DNA of 64,000 nucleotides from Bombardia bombarda (taxonomy: Eukaryota > Ascomycota > Sordariomycetes > Sordariales > Lasiosphaeriaceae), in the NCBI GenBank assembly GCA_030512295.1, contig JAULSR010000006.1, forward strand, positions 868,001-932,000. Direction: 5' to 3'. Shown in pieces: positions 42,860-54,145 of the stretch. How positions within the stretch are numbered: the stretch's first letter is position 1; each line of letters starts with the position of its first letter. A program made the translations under genes and the position numbers. Under the pieces are notes generated by a model. It did no database searches and was not told the origin of the DNA. It saw only the letters and a program-made list of their open reading frames with translations.

Positions 42860-45800
42860 ATGAGCTCTACCCCATCATCGTCTTCAGCAGGCCAATGGCC
42901 GCCTCGGAGGCCTTCTATGCGAAGTGTAGGTTGCCCTTCATCAGAGCCTAGTGTGGGCATCGCCAACATCATGCGGTGCAGTGCGATGCGATGCGATGCG
43001 ATGCGATGCTTACCACAATAACAGAAACTTCGCAATGGCACCTGGATTGTGCCCTCGACGGGCGAGCGTTCGCGCCGCAACTTCACCCTCCGCGCGCACC
43101 AGATCGATGGCCCCAACGACCCGGCCATCGTGCCCGTCTTCACGCGCCAGTCCATGCCCCAGCGCGCGCGCGCCGCGGCGCATAACGTCAAGACGGCCAG
43201 CCAGCGCTTCGTCAAGTGGCTCAACTCGCCCATGGGCCGCGGCGTCATTAAGTGCACGCTGGCGTACACAATCGCCAGTCTCACGACGTACTGGGCGCCC
43301 CTGTCCGACTTTCTGGGCAAGCCCGACGGCAAGCACGTGGTTGCTACAATAACAGTGTACTTCCACCCGGCGAGGTCGGCGGGCTCTATGATCGAGGCCA
43401 TCTTGATTGCCATTGTGGCGGTGGCGTACGCCGAAGTTGTGTCGATTTTGTCCATGTGCACGTCGGTCTTGTTCGGCAGCATCTGGGGCATGGCCGGCCT
43501 TGCCCACGCGCTCGTCCTGATTGTGTTCATCGGGGGAGGGTTCGGCTTCATAGGATGGGCCAAGCAGAAGCTGAACAACCCGCTGGTTAATGTCGGCAGC
43601 ACTCTTGCTTCGCTGGCCATCATCGGCGTCGTGACCAAGGAGACGGCGGTCCTTACCAGTGTGTTTTCAAACCAGAAAATCGTACAGATCTTCAAGATGC
43701 TCGTCATGGGTATTACTGCCACCACTGCCGTCAACCTCTTGGTCTGGAGGGTCTCTGCCGTGGACTTGCTTCGCCAGTCGATGGGTAAGGCCTCGACGTC
43801 CCTTGGCGACATGCTTGCCATGGTGACCCGCGGTTTTCTCAGTGGATCCGAGAATGATATCCTATCCTCCGAGTTTGCGGCGGCATCGTCCGCCTACTCG
43901 TCTGTCTATCCCCAGTTGGCTAAGAACCTTCGTGAGTCCAAATTCGAACGCTACTTTTTAGGTCATGAAAAGATCTATAAACTTGACAGGGCTGTGGTCA
44001 AATCGATGGAGACGCTGGCTCAATCCATCGGTGGGTTGAGAAGCGCTGCAAATACTCAGCTCGGGCTTCTGAGAGAGGCGATGGGGCCCCCATCTGGCGC
44101 TCTCTCTCCAGACGCGCTTGTTGTTTCTCCCTTGCTACAGCGGTCGCCACCAATTATGCCCAAGGCCGGTGGGGAGAGATTCTTTGCTCTATCGTCGATT
44201 GACGAGGCATCCGATGAGAGCACCGAGGACGAGAGAAACCGTCCTAGAACCCACAGAGGGTTGTCCGATGACGGGGCCACGGCAAGCTTAGCATCACTTC
44301 GTAACGGTGACGTGAGGAATCCACTTGGAGATGGGGCCGTGTCTGATGCTGCTTCAGCATCATTCCGCAACTCGTCTGATATCTTTGAGCTGTTCATTTC
44401 TCTGCTGGGACCCTCCATGAAATCCCTAGCGCATACTCTTTCTGAAGTCCTCCGTGAACCGGCTTTTGGATCTGCCCCGGATTATCGAATTACTATCAAC
44501 GATCATTTTGGTCAGAGCCTCAGTGATGCGCTAGCGCTTTTTAATACAGCGAGAGCAAATGCCCTACAAGAGCTGTACATGCATCTCGAATTCGGCCGAG
44601 CTCGGTCGGAAAAGATCCAGGCCGATTTCGAAGAGGTGGCTGCCGCCTGTGGCCACTTTAGTTTCAGCTTACAGGCCTTTGGAGAGGAAATGCAGAAATA
44701 CCTAGACGTCTTGGCCGATCTGAAGCATGCTAACGAAAACAGAACGCGGAGTTGGAACTGGATGATGTGGTGGAGAAAAGGTCACAACAAGTTCCAAGGT
44801 ACGGCTCATGACGCCGAGGAGCGCCAGACCTTAATCAAACCGATAAAGAAGACTGCAATGCCCAAAGGGATTCCAGATACGATCCTCAAGCGGAGGGACA
44901 CGTATAGTTGGGATGCTGCCCCACAAGCCAGCAAGGTGGTGGCGACCATTTCTCAGAGGCTACTCCGGTTGATCAGAAAGATAGCTCGAGATGACGGTAA
45001 GCTAGGAGGCACCCACTCTAATGTTCTAGCTTGACGGGTCACTGACCCCAGCACAGTACGATTCGGTCTAAAGGTCGGCATCGGAGCCTGTCTCTGGACC
45101 ATGTTCGCCTTTATTCCGCAGACCAGGGACACGTACCAGCACTGGAGAGGTGAATGGGGCCTGCTGTCTTTCATGATCGTGTGCTCCATGACGGTTGGCG
45201 CGTCAAACACCACCGGAGTGGCTAGGTTTCTTGGCACCGTAATCGGATTGGGGGCGTCGGCCCTGAACTGGAACGTCGCCAAAGGCAGTCCAATTGGACT
45301 CATGTTCCTGGGCTGGATCGTCGCATTTTGGAGTTTCTGGATGATCGTGGCACGGGGTAATGCCCCGTTGGGCCGCATAACACTGCTGGCCTACAACGTG
45401 TCGACGCTGTATGCGTACAGTCTGTCACAGAAGGTGGAAGACGACGACGATGACGAGGGAGGTGTGCACCCGATCATAGCAGAAATCGTGCGCCATCGTT
45501 TCATTGCCGTTACTGCCGGCATTCTCTGGGGCCTGGTTGTGTGCCGCTTGATATGGCCCATATCAGCACGCAAGAAGTTTCAGCAGGGCATCAGCACGCT
45601 CTACTTGCAAATGGGCCTGATCTGGAAGCGTGGTCCGCTGGCCATACTCCTACGCAGCGATTCCACCCGCTCGTATCTGAAGACTGGCGAACAGGCAGCC
45701 CTACTAAAGTACGCAGCGCGGCTCGACGCGCTCCGCGACAGCGCCGCGTCCGAGTTTGAGCTCCGAGGTCCTTTTCCGACAACACAGAGCGCGCGGCTCA

Positions 45801-46315
45801 TGCAATGCACCCATCGGCTTCTGGACGCGTTCCACGCCATGTCTCTTGTCACGCAGCGTAGGGGTCATCTGACAGAGGGCGAAAGGGCCTTGCTGCTGTT
45901 CACGGCGGACGAGCGCGCCGCGCTGTGCGACCGCATCTGCCACATCTTTCAGGTCCTTGCGTCGTCCTTGATGCTCGAGTACCCCTTGACAGAAGCGATC
46001 CCGAGCGTCGAGGTAATGCGCGACAGGCTGCTAGGCAAGATATTCCAGTTTCGCAAGGAGCATGTCCAGCACAACATCGAGGGTGTGAACAGTAATGGTA
46101 ACAGTAGCGGCGGCGGCGGTGCCGCGGCGGCTTTTGAAAGAAAATTGAAAAGCCTCGGGGCGCTGACGGACGTGACTGTGGAGGAACGCGATTATGCTTT
46201 GTTGTACGCGTACGCCCTTGTAACGGGACAGGTGTCGGAGGAGTTGAAGGTGGTTGCCAAGGAGATTGAGGGGCTCTTTGGGGTTCTTCATGTGGATTCA
46301 TCGCTTTTGCAGTAG
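42860..46315 (+). CDS. Bre4-like membrane protein (PF10337/DUF2421, aromatic-acid-exporter-like)
   Basis: Large membrane protein of the fungal family named after yeast Bre4 (brefeldin A sensitivity), related to bacterial FUSC/aromatic acid exporters; transport function is presumed. Exons: 42860-42925, 43025-44996 and 45057-46315; introns 99 and 60 nt; 1098 aa. The first splice joins PRRPSMRS to KLRNGTWIVPSTGERSRR. The N-terminal half has about six helices (GRGVIKCTLAYTIASL, SMIEAILIAIVAVAYAEVV, SIWGMAGLAHALVLIVFIGG, VNVGSTLASLAIIGVVT). A cytoplasmic region of some 350 residues follows, then a second set of helices (VRFGLKVGIGACLWTMFAFIP, GLLSFMIVCSMTVGASNTTG, LMFLGWIVAFWSFWMIV) and the C-terminal DUF2421 part. 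The duplicated helix-set/soluble-domain layout is that of this family. Confidence 0.9.
42983..43007. repeat. (GCGAT)5 pentanucleotide array in an intron
   Basis: Five perfect copies of GCGAT, preceded by a degenerate copy, inside intron 1 of the Bre4-like gene, ending 17 nt before the acceptor. Confidence 0.9.
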
Positions 46316-47110
46316 ATGGTGGTTGGCTGGATGGGGAGTTATTCTCATTGGCATTAATCATCATTATCGGTATTAGAAGGCTGGCTAGGAAAAAAGGATG
46401 GTAACCTTTGGTAGAAAAGATGGAATTTCGGCTTGGATGGGTGGGTGGGTCTGTTTGCTTGGTATTATTCATGACTTGTCTGGCGACGGTTCGGGCTTGG
46501 AAAGCCCGTAGGTAGGCACTTTTGTCACTTTTGAAGGTTGCATACTCTTGGTTTGGCACGGTCTTTTTCTCCTTCTCCGTTTTAGGTGGTTGAGGCTTCA
46601 GAACTAGATGGTATTCGTTGTGTTGCTGCATTTGATGGTCGGATTGTACACGGGTCCAGGATTCAAGGGTGGTGGCAATGAAGGTATCACCAAGGAGGTT
46701 AGACGTCGTTTGCTTGCCGAGAGTGCCTTTCAGCACCCAAGTCAGCACCCAAGGTATGCGAATAGAAATGGAGGGCTAGAGGAAGTCTTGAAGGGCAGAA
46801 AAAATGATTAAATGGTATACTTAACTACCTCCTCTATCAAGTAAGGTAGGTAAGTGTTTAAATCTAAGATTTAAAAACCCTCCAAACAGATGCAAGGTAT
46901 CCTCGACCTATTTTGCCGTTGTATTCGTCTGTTCTTGGTGTAAGTCGGTTGGCCAACAACTTTTGATTGGAGGAGAGGCGCCGTGTCACGTGCGTCGGGT
47001 GGAGAAACCCGACAGCTGTGAGACTCGCTGCTGGCTGCTGGTGCTAGCTTGGCGTTGCGGAACATCTACGAACACCTCGAAAAGCTCAAGCAGTGCCGCC
47101 TGCTCTCAAC
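46316..47110. other. intergenic region before the splicing factor gene
   Basis: About 795 nt in tandem orientation. TACCTCC/GGTAGG motifs occur near 46826-46852. It should hold the Bre4-like 3' UTR and the prp1 promoter. No gene is supported. Confidence 0.5.
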
Positions 47111-50006
47111 ATGGCCAGCAGACGCGATTTCCTCAGCCAGCCGGCGCCTGAGAACTATGTTGCCGGTCTTGGGCGTGGCGCGACTGGTTTCACAACACGA
47201 TCCGACCTTGGGCCTGCGCGCGAGGGTCCCAGCGAGGACCAGATCAAGGCTGCCGTAGCCAAGCGCTCCGCCCAGCTGGGTCTGACTGAGTCCAAGGACG
47301 ACGACAACACCAACGATGACGGTCGCTATCAGGACCCCGACAACGAGGTCGGTCTATTTTCCGGCGGAATCTACGAAAAGGACGATGAGGAGGCCGACAG
47401 AATATGGAAGGAAGTAGATGACAAGATGGCCAAGCGCCGCCAGAAGCAAAGGTTAGTTGCTCCCCCCATGGCCCCCCATTGCCACAAACATGCACCCGCA
47501 CCACAGACCTCCCTTCCCATACCTCCTCCACCCACTACGCAAGGCATCCGGTTTATCGTTCGAGATAGATGAGCAGAGTACCGACTAGAGTTCGCACAGG
47601 GAAGCACGAGAAAACGCCGACCGAGAAGAATACGAGCGCAAGAACCCCAAGATTCAGCAGCAGTTCGCCGGACTCAAGAGAGCCCTCGAGACGGTCACCG
47701 ACGAGGAGTGGGCAAGCCTGCCCGACCCCAAAGATCTCACTGGCAGAACCAAGAGGGCGCGACAGGCCCGCATGGAGCGCTTCTACGCCGTTCCCGACAG
47801 TGTCCTCGCCGCCGCCCGAGATGCCGGCCAGTTTGGCACTACCGTTGACGACGGCGCCGCGACTGAAGGAAACAAGGACGGCACCGTTACCGACTTTGCC
47901 AAGATTGGCGCCGCACGGGACAAGGTGCTTCGCGCCCGTCTGGAGCAGGAGTCGCAGAGCAGCGGCACCGCTACGGCCGGAAGTGCCACGAGCATCGACC
48001 CCAAGGGCTACCTGACCTCACTATCCAGCATGCAGGGCGCCGAGCAGAGCATTGGAGATATAGAGCAGTTCAGGAAGATGTTGAAGTCTGCCGTCGATTC
48101 CAACCCCAAGCAGGCAGCCAGTTGGATCGCCGCCGCCAGACTCGAGATTGCGGCTGGAAAACCGGTCGCCGCCCGTAATTTGATCGCAAAGGGATGCCAA
48201 CACTGTCCCAAAAGCGAGGATATATGGCTTGAAAACATACATCTTAACGAGAACCGCAACGCCAAAATTATCGCTGCGCAGGCGATCAACGCTAACCCCC
48301 ACTCTGTGAAGCTCTGGGTCGAGGCCATGAAGCTCGAGAATGACCCCAGATCAAGGAAGAAGGTCATCCGCAAGGCACTGGACCACAACCAAGAGTCCGA
48401 GGCGCTGTGGAAAGAAGCGGTCAATCTGGAGGAGGACGTGGTGGATGCGAGGATACTGTTGGCGAAAGCTACAGAACTCATCCCCCAATCACTAGACCTG
48501 TGGCTTGCCCTGGCCCGCTTAGAAACCCCGGAAAATGCCCGCAAGGTTCTCAACAAGGCGGTCAAGAAGCTTCCCAGCTCACATGAGCTCTGGATTGCTG
48601 CTGCTCGCCTGGAAGAGCAGCTCGGCGAGGGAACCAGGAGGCCGGTAATGAAAAATGCCGTCAAGTTCCTTGCGAAACAGAACGCCATGCCGAAGCGTGA
48701 AGAGTGGATCGCCGAGGCCGAGAAGTGCGAGGAGGAAGGGGCCGTCATCACATGCAGCAACATTATCGAGGAGACCCTCGGATGGGGCTTGGACGAGGAC
48801 GATGACCGCAAGGAGATGTGGATAGACGACGCCAAGGCGAGCATCAGCCGGGACAAGTTTGCAACAGCACGAGCAATTTACGCCTACGCATTGCGCGTCT
48901 TTTCAAACAGCAAAAGTCTCTATCTGGCTGCCGTGGACTTGGAGAGGAGTCACGGCACCAAGGATGATTTATGGCGGGCGCTTGAGAAGGCCGTCGAGGC
49001 TTGCCCCCATGTCGAGGTATTCTGGCTTATGCTTGCCAAGGAGAAGGCGGGCGAAATCAACGAGGCTCGGAGAGTTCTAGCGCGGGCGTTTAAACAGAAT
49101 CCGGACAATGAGGATATCTGGCTGGCCGCGGTCAAGCTGGAGGCTGATAATGGTTTCATCGACCAGGCTCGGGATCTGTTGAAGACAGCTCGGCAGAATG
49201 CGCCGACCGATCGTGTGTGGATGAGGAGCGTTGCCTTTGAGAGGCAGCTTGGCGATGGAGAAGCCGCCCTGGATCTTGTCCGGGAAGCACTTCTCCTGTT
49301 CCCCGCAGCGCCAAAGCTGTGGATGATGAAGGGTCAGATTTACGAAGATCAGGGCAACCCGGCGCAGGCAAGGGAGGCGTACAGCACGGGTGTCCGGGCT
49401 GTCCCGTCCTCTGTCCCCATGTGGCTCCTCTATTCCCGCCTCGAGGAGCGTTGCGGAAATGTCGTCAAGGCCCGCAGCGTGCTCGATCGCGCCAGGCAAG
49501 CTGTGCCCAAGTCGCCGGAGCTGTGGACGGAACTCATTCGCGTGGAGCGCCGTGCCGGCAACGTCAACCAGGCCAAGAGCTTGATGGCGAGTGCGCTCCA
49601 GCAGATGCCCAAGAGCGGTCTCCTCTGGGCGGAGCGGATCCTGAACCTCGAGGTGCGCACGCAGAGGAAGTCGCTGCTCGCAGAAGCCATCAAGAAGGTC
49701 GAAGACGATCCGATCTTGCTGGTCACAGCCGCGCGAATCTTGTGGGCTGAGCGCAAGCTCGACAGGGCGCAGAACTGGTTCGACAAGGCGCTCCTGTTGG
49801 ACCGCGATATAGGCGACACGTGGGCATGGTACTACAAGTTTCTATCGCAGCATGGGACAGAAGAGAAGCGCGAGGAGCTGGTGTCAAAATGCGTTCTCAA
49901 CGATCCCCGGCATGGCGAGCACTGGCAGGCTATTGCTAAGAATCCGGAGAATGCAAACAAAAAGACGGATGAGATTTTGAAGCTCGTGGCGGCGTCCCTG
50001 AGCTAG
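47111..50006 (+). CDS. prp1: pre-mRNA splicing factor Prp1/Prp6
   Basis: U4/U6.U5 tri-snRNP bridging protein (yeast Prp6, human PRPF6, fission yeast Prp1). Exons 47111-47451 and 47600-50006; the 148-nt intron has donor GTTAGT, branch CGACTAG and acceptor ACAG; 915 aa. The PRP1_N domain is clear: RRDFLSQPAPENYVAGLGRGATGFTTRSDLGPAR, then GLFSGGIYEKDDEEADRIW and, across the junction, REARENADREEYERKNPKIQQQF. The rest is a run of HAT/TPR repeats with W-x-x-A/x-R-L patterns (ASWIAAARLE, ELWIAAARLEEQLGEG, VPMWLLYSRLEERCGN) from about residue 290 to the end. Length is near human PRPF6 (941). Confidence 0.95.
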
Positions 50007-50429
50007 ACAGAAATAAAAGAAAAACATGTTTATTTATGTGCATAGAAGGGAACTCATGGGCAGTTATTGTATGATTTGTTTCGATTAATTTTGATATCCC
50101 CCGAGAGAGGCGCAATCACAAGGATTTTATGCTATCTTAGTCATTCTGGGATTGGCCCATCGCGACAGCGGACAATTATCAGGACCAACAAAGTAGGTAC
50201 GAATTCCACGTCGTGAATGAATTTCTCATATAAATTGAAGCCGGTAGGAATATGAAAACAGACCATGATACCCCCAAGACGAAATAGAACCCCGGAAACT
50301 ATGCATAATACAGAGAGAAGTGCGTAGCCAAAGCTACCACCCCCGCCCAAGTGTCACCACCGACAGGTAGGTTTGTTTGTGTAGAAAGGTCAGAAAGAAG
50401 GAAAAGGTGCCGCGCAAACCAGTTTCAAT
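50007..50429. other. convergent intergenic region
   Basis: About 420 nt between facing stop codons, AT-richer than the flanking genes. Presumed 3' UTRs only. Confidence 0.6.
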
Positions 50430-51085
50430 CTATTTTCCGCCAAACCAGGAAGATAGGTAGCTCTTGGACTTGGCCGCGCTGTCCTCGACCTTGCGATCTA
50501 TCTGCTCGATCTTCTTGAGAGCGTCCGCCTTGGCGGCCTCGGCCTCGCTCTTTGCCTTTGAGATGTCCTTGCTCACGGTGTTGTTGACGGTGTTGACCTA
50601 GTGAGAGTAGTGTGTCAGTGATGTGTTCACTGATAGCATAGTATGACTGTTCTTTTTGTGTTTGGCTGAAAAAAGGATACGGAGGCAGTGATGGCGGGGG
50701 GAAATGGCATGATCGGTGGCGGGGGAGCTGATTGAGTGGGTGGTGGGCGACTTACAGCGGAGTCAAACTTGGCTCCAACGTCCTGGCCAATCTTTTGGCC
50801 CTCCTTCTCAGCTTGGGCGCTGCGGTATGGCGGCAGCTCCTCCTTGATCTTGGCAGATGCCTTGTGCGCGTCACCTAAAAGGAGATTGTTAGAGTGGATT
50901 CAAACGGGAAAACATCGCGGGTTGATCGGTGCTGCTGTTTGAGGGGAAGCAACTGGGTACGAACTCTCAATTTGATGCTTGGCGACCTTGGGCGAGCCCC
51001 CAGCAGAGTAGAGGTAATATCCAATACCGCCGGCGGCGCCAGCGCCGAAGAGGAGTGGGAGACGAGATCTACCAGCAGCAGCCAT
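50430..51085 (-). CDS. small membrane-anchored coiled-coil protein (calcofluor-white-hypersensitive-like)
   Basis: 135-aa protein. Exons 50965-51085, 50756-50874 and 50430-50597; introns 90 and 158 nt. The N-terminus has a Gly/Ala-rich helix (LPLLFGAGAAGGIGYYLYSAG) after MAAAGRSR, then a charged helical region with Ala/Lys/Glu heptads (SKAKSEAEAAKADALKKIEQIDRKVEDSA) and the end SYLSSWFGGK. This layout matches short fungal proteins annotated as calcofluor white hypersensitive protein. The single N-terminal hydrophobic segment with basic flank would suit a mitochondrial or ER membrane anchor. Function is unknown. All three splice phases agree, and codon bias is strongly coding-like, so the gene itself is well supported. 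Confidence 0.8.
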
Positions 51086-52281
51086 GATTGATGTGTGTTT
51101 GTTTTGTGGTGTTATGTGTGAGTGTTGTTGGCGTATTTAGTTGAGAGGTCGATTGGACTTATTTGGTGATCGAGAAATGGGGTGGGAAGTACGACAGGTT
51201 TTTGGGGAAGATGTACTGGAATTATCAAAGAATGGGGAGATGGCATGAGCTTTTTATTTCTATCGGGTTCAGGCAGGCCAAACGGGTGTCATGCCATTGC
51301 GTGCCCCCTACCTGCCATAGGTTGGTCACCTCATTGCTTGGAGCTGCCTTCCATTCATCGCATATGGGTAATTCATGACGTAGGGCGGGGTGCATGGACT
51401 TGGGGGTGACTGCAATGAGCCATGAATGAATGGGCCAAGTCTGGGGTTGTGCCTGGGCCCTTCGAGGAAGTGGTCCGTGCTTCCGTGGTCACTGTGGGGT
51501 CGCGGATGTTGAAGTTACAGGGCTGCGCTTGCGCTTGCAAGCACTGAACGAATGCGGAAAGGAAATCAGGCAAGCAACTTGAATCAAGGTACCGAGGTAC
51601 AATGCAACCAGTATCACTTTTTACGGATCCGTGTATTCACGAGTATATTAGGTATTTTACCTTCTTCATCGTACGTGCACATTTGCAGATGCTATCATAA
51701 CTGGGAGCACACAAACTACCTATCATTTACCTCCTTTCTAAGCCAGCGTTTGGTGTTGGCTTTGGTTTCGACAGCGACTGCGCAATCTTGAAACTTGTCA
51801 CAGCTAGCCATGCAATTCCTTAACTTACTTAGCTCATCGGAAAGCCCCAAGCTGCCAAGGTTTGCAAAGCTTGGCACGCTGTAAGCCAACCCGACTGACC
51901 GTGTCGTGACTGGATTGCCTGGCATTACATCATGACGCTGTGATGGTCTGTGCAGCCAACTTCAGCTGCTCGGCATACATACACTACCTCCCGCCTAGAT
52001 CCAGTTAATAGGACCTACCTATGCATCCCTTGTCAAGGTAGAGACGGGACAGCACACGCGTTGATTGTACGATTGCACGCAGACACAGATACAGACGGAG
52101 ACGGAGAAGCAGCCGCAGTTACGAATTAAGCTAGGGTTTGGAAGAACGATTTCCATCCCGGCCGTCCAAGCCACAATCAATCCATCTGGGCCGAAACGGA
52201 AAGCGAGTCCATGTTTACCATGTCTTGCCGCGCTACCTCCAGACATTGATTCCGCCATGCATCTTCAAGTCTCCAGTTGCA
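51086..52281. promoter_or_regulatory. divergent intergenic region
   Basis: 1.2 kb between divergent start codons. GGTACCGAGGTAC occurs at 51588-51600 and ACCTACCTA near 52013. No gene is supported. Confidence 0.45.
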
Positions 52282-53746
52282 ATGCCCAAAATCAAACACC
52301 ACCGCTCTTCGCGGCGCGCCCCTCCACCCAAAGACAGTGATTTCGACCACGAGATCGGTCTCGTCGACCATTCCGCTCCAGCCCCTCTAGTCTCGGCCCA
52401 AGATGATGATTCCCTTGCCACCACGTCCCTTCGCGACCCTCTTCATTCCAATGTAGCCAGTGAAGCTGGTCCGTCCTCTCCCCAGCGATCTGCGCCCAAC
52501 CCAGACGCTACCGACATCCCAAAAGCCGACGCCCAGGATGAAGCCCCATCTGATGGGCCCAATGGGTCTTTTTCCATGCCACGGGGGCCATCCGTCCATG
52601 TCGAGCGTTAGTGAACCCAGACGTGATAGGCTTTGATACCAGACAAGTTTGACACTGACTTTGGGCCTTTCAGAACCCACACCACAGCTCAATATGGACG
52701 ACCAGCCAATATTCAGAAGGCAGTCGAGCAGGTCCAAGCCAAAGACACCCGAAAGCACAATTGATATTCTGTACGAAAATCAAAGAGGAGGATTCCTTTG
52801 CGGCATGCCCCTCTTCTCATCCAAGGCGCTGGGCAACCTAGACCCGCCCCCTTGGACCAACTACGCACATCACGCGAGCCCGACAGATATAACCAACGCC
52901 CAGGTGCCAGATCCAAGCTGGGAGTGGGTGTGGCCCGAGTGGAGGATCAATCACGACGACGGGGTGGATGAGGATGGCTGGGAGTACTCGTTCATGTTTT
53001 CCAAAAAGTTTTCGTGGCACAAGGCGAGCTGGTGGAACTCGTTTGTTCGCCGGCGTGCCTGGATACGGAAACGGGTCAAAAAGGACGAGAATTACATGTT
53101 GCAGGACCCGCACATGCTGAACCCAGACTATTTCTCTGTCCGACCCTCTTCGGATCTGAGCAGAGAACGCTCGCTGAGTAGGGATCGCGCCACGAGCAGG
53201 AGCAGGACTGCCAGCCATCGCGGCAGCCGACAGAGCATGAGCACAGGCACGGGAACCGGAACGGTAAACCTCGAGGAGCCAGAGCAGATCACGATCCAAG
53301 ACGTGGAAACGCTTTTGCTGGTCTTGCGAAGGTCCCGAATCGATAGAGAAAAGATTGAAGCAATCGACAACTACCTGGAGCATGCAGAAGAGGATCTAGA
53401 GGGACTGCAGGAAGTCATGCACGAGACTATGTCGATATTCGTCTTCCAGGCTTCGCGGCGTGCTCTCATGGCGAGGTTCACCCAAGTCCATGATGTGACG
53501 GTCGAGCAGCAGAAAAAGGAAGACTCGGCAGGCCTGAGGAAACGAGCAGAAAACCTCGAGGCAGCTATCAAGCATGCCGACGAGGAGGTGAAGAGGCTCG
53601 AGTACTGGAGCGATGTGAAGGGCATGGCGGAGGGGGGCGAGTCAATGGGGGCCGTCGACCAGAGCCAGGGCTGGGATCCCAGCTGGCGAGGATTGGATAA
53701 ATCAGGACCGGCAGAGCCTGCGCCGCCCACTTCAAAACAGACATAA
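52282..53746 (+). CDS. DysF (peroxin/dysferlin) domain protein, Mug65-like
   Basis: Fungal protein with a Pex24/DysF-type domain, similar to fission yeast Mug65 (meiotically up-regulated) and the Spo73 class; role in membrane extension or peroxisome/ER contact is presumed from the family. Exons 52282-52606 and 52674-53746; the 67-nt intron has donor GTTAGT and acceptor TCAG; 465 aa. Residues 1-120 are disordered. The DysF core follows: TIDILYENQRGGFLCGMPLFS, then WEWVWPEWRIN, GWEYSFMFSKKFSW, WWNSFVRRRAWIRKR. A Ser/Arg-rich linker (RERSLSRDRATSRSRTASH) precedes a C-terminal coiled coil (about 340-440). The ATG at 52282 is the first in frame. Confidence 0.87.
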
Positions 53747-54145
53747 TGTCTATCTTAATCTTTGTATATCATTAGCAGGAGTAGTGGTAGCTGTAGTACT
53801 CGTAGTATTCTAATGGTAGTATGCTTAGCTTCTCATTTCTGGTGAAACAGGGTACCTTCGGTGACTGACCAGGGTTAGGAGAGGGGAGAGGGTTGTATTA
53901 ACCCGGCAGTGTGGGCGGGGGACCGCCAAGAATGAACCCTGAACCCTGGGGGACTGGACGGGACAACTTCCATTCCTGTTCAACTTTTTTACCGTGGTCG
54001 CGTCCGCTGCCGATTGGTATCTGGTACCTATGGAGCCCCGGGGTCATTTGATCCCTCAACCGGAACTCACTCGACAGTGACGACGACTACGACGGCGATA
54101 ACGACGAGACAGAAGCTTCGAGGTGCTCATTCTAGTCAATGTTCA
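53747..54145. other. intergenic region before the PPR gene
   Basis: About 400 nt; presumed terminator and promoter. The PPR frame stays open upstream to about 54014 but without an ATG. Confidence 0.5.

Noticed and set aside
42975..43010. Short regular repeats considered as a CRISPR-like array
   Set aside because: No spacers, five-base unit, eukaryotic intron.
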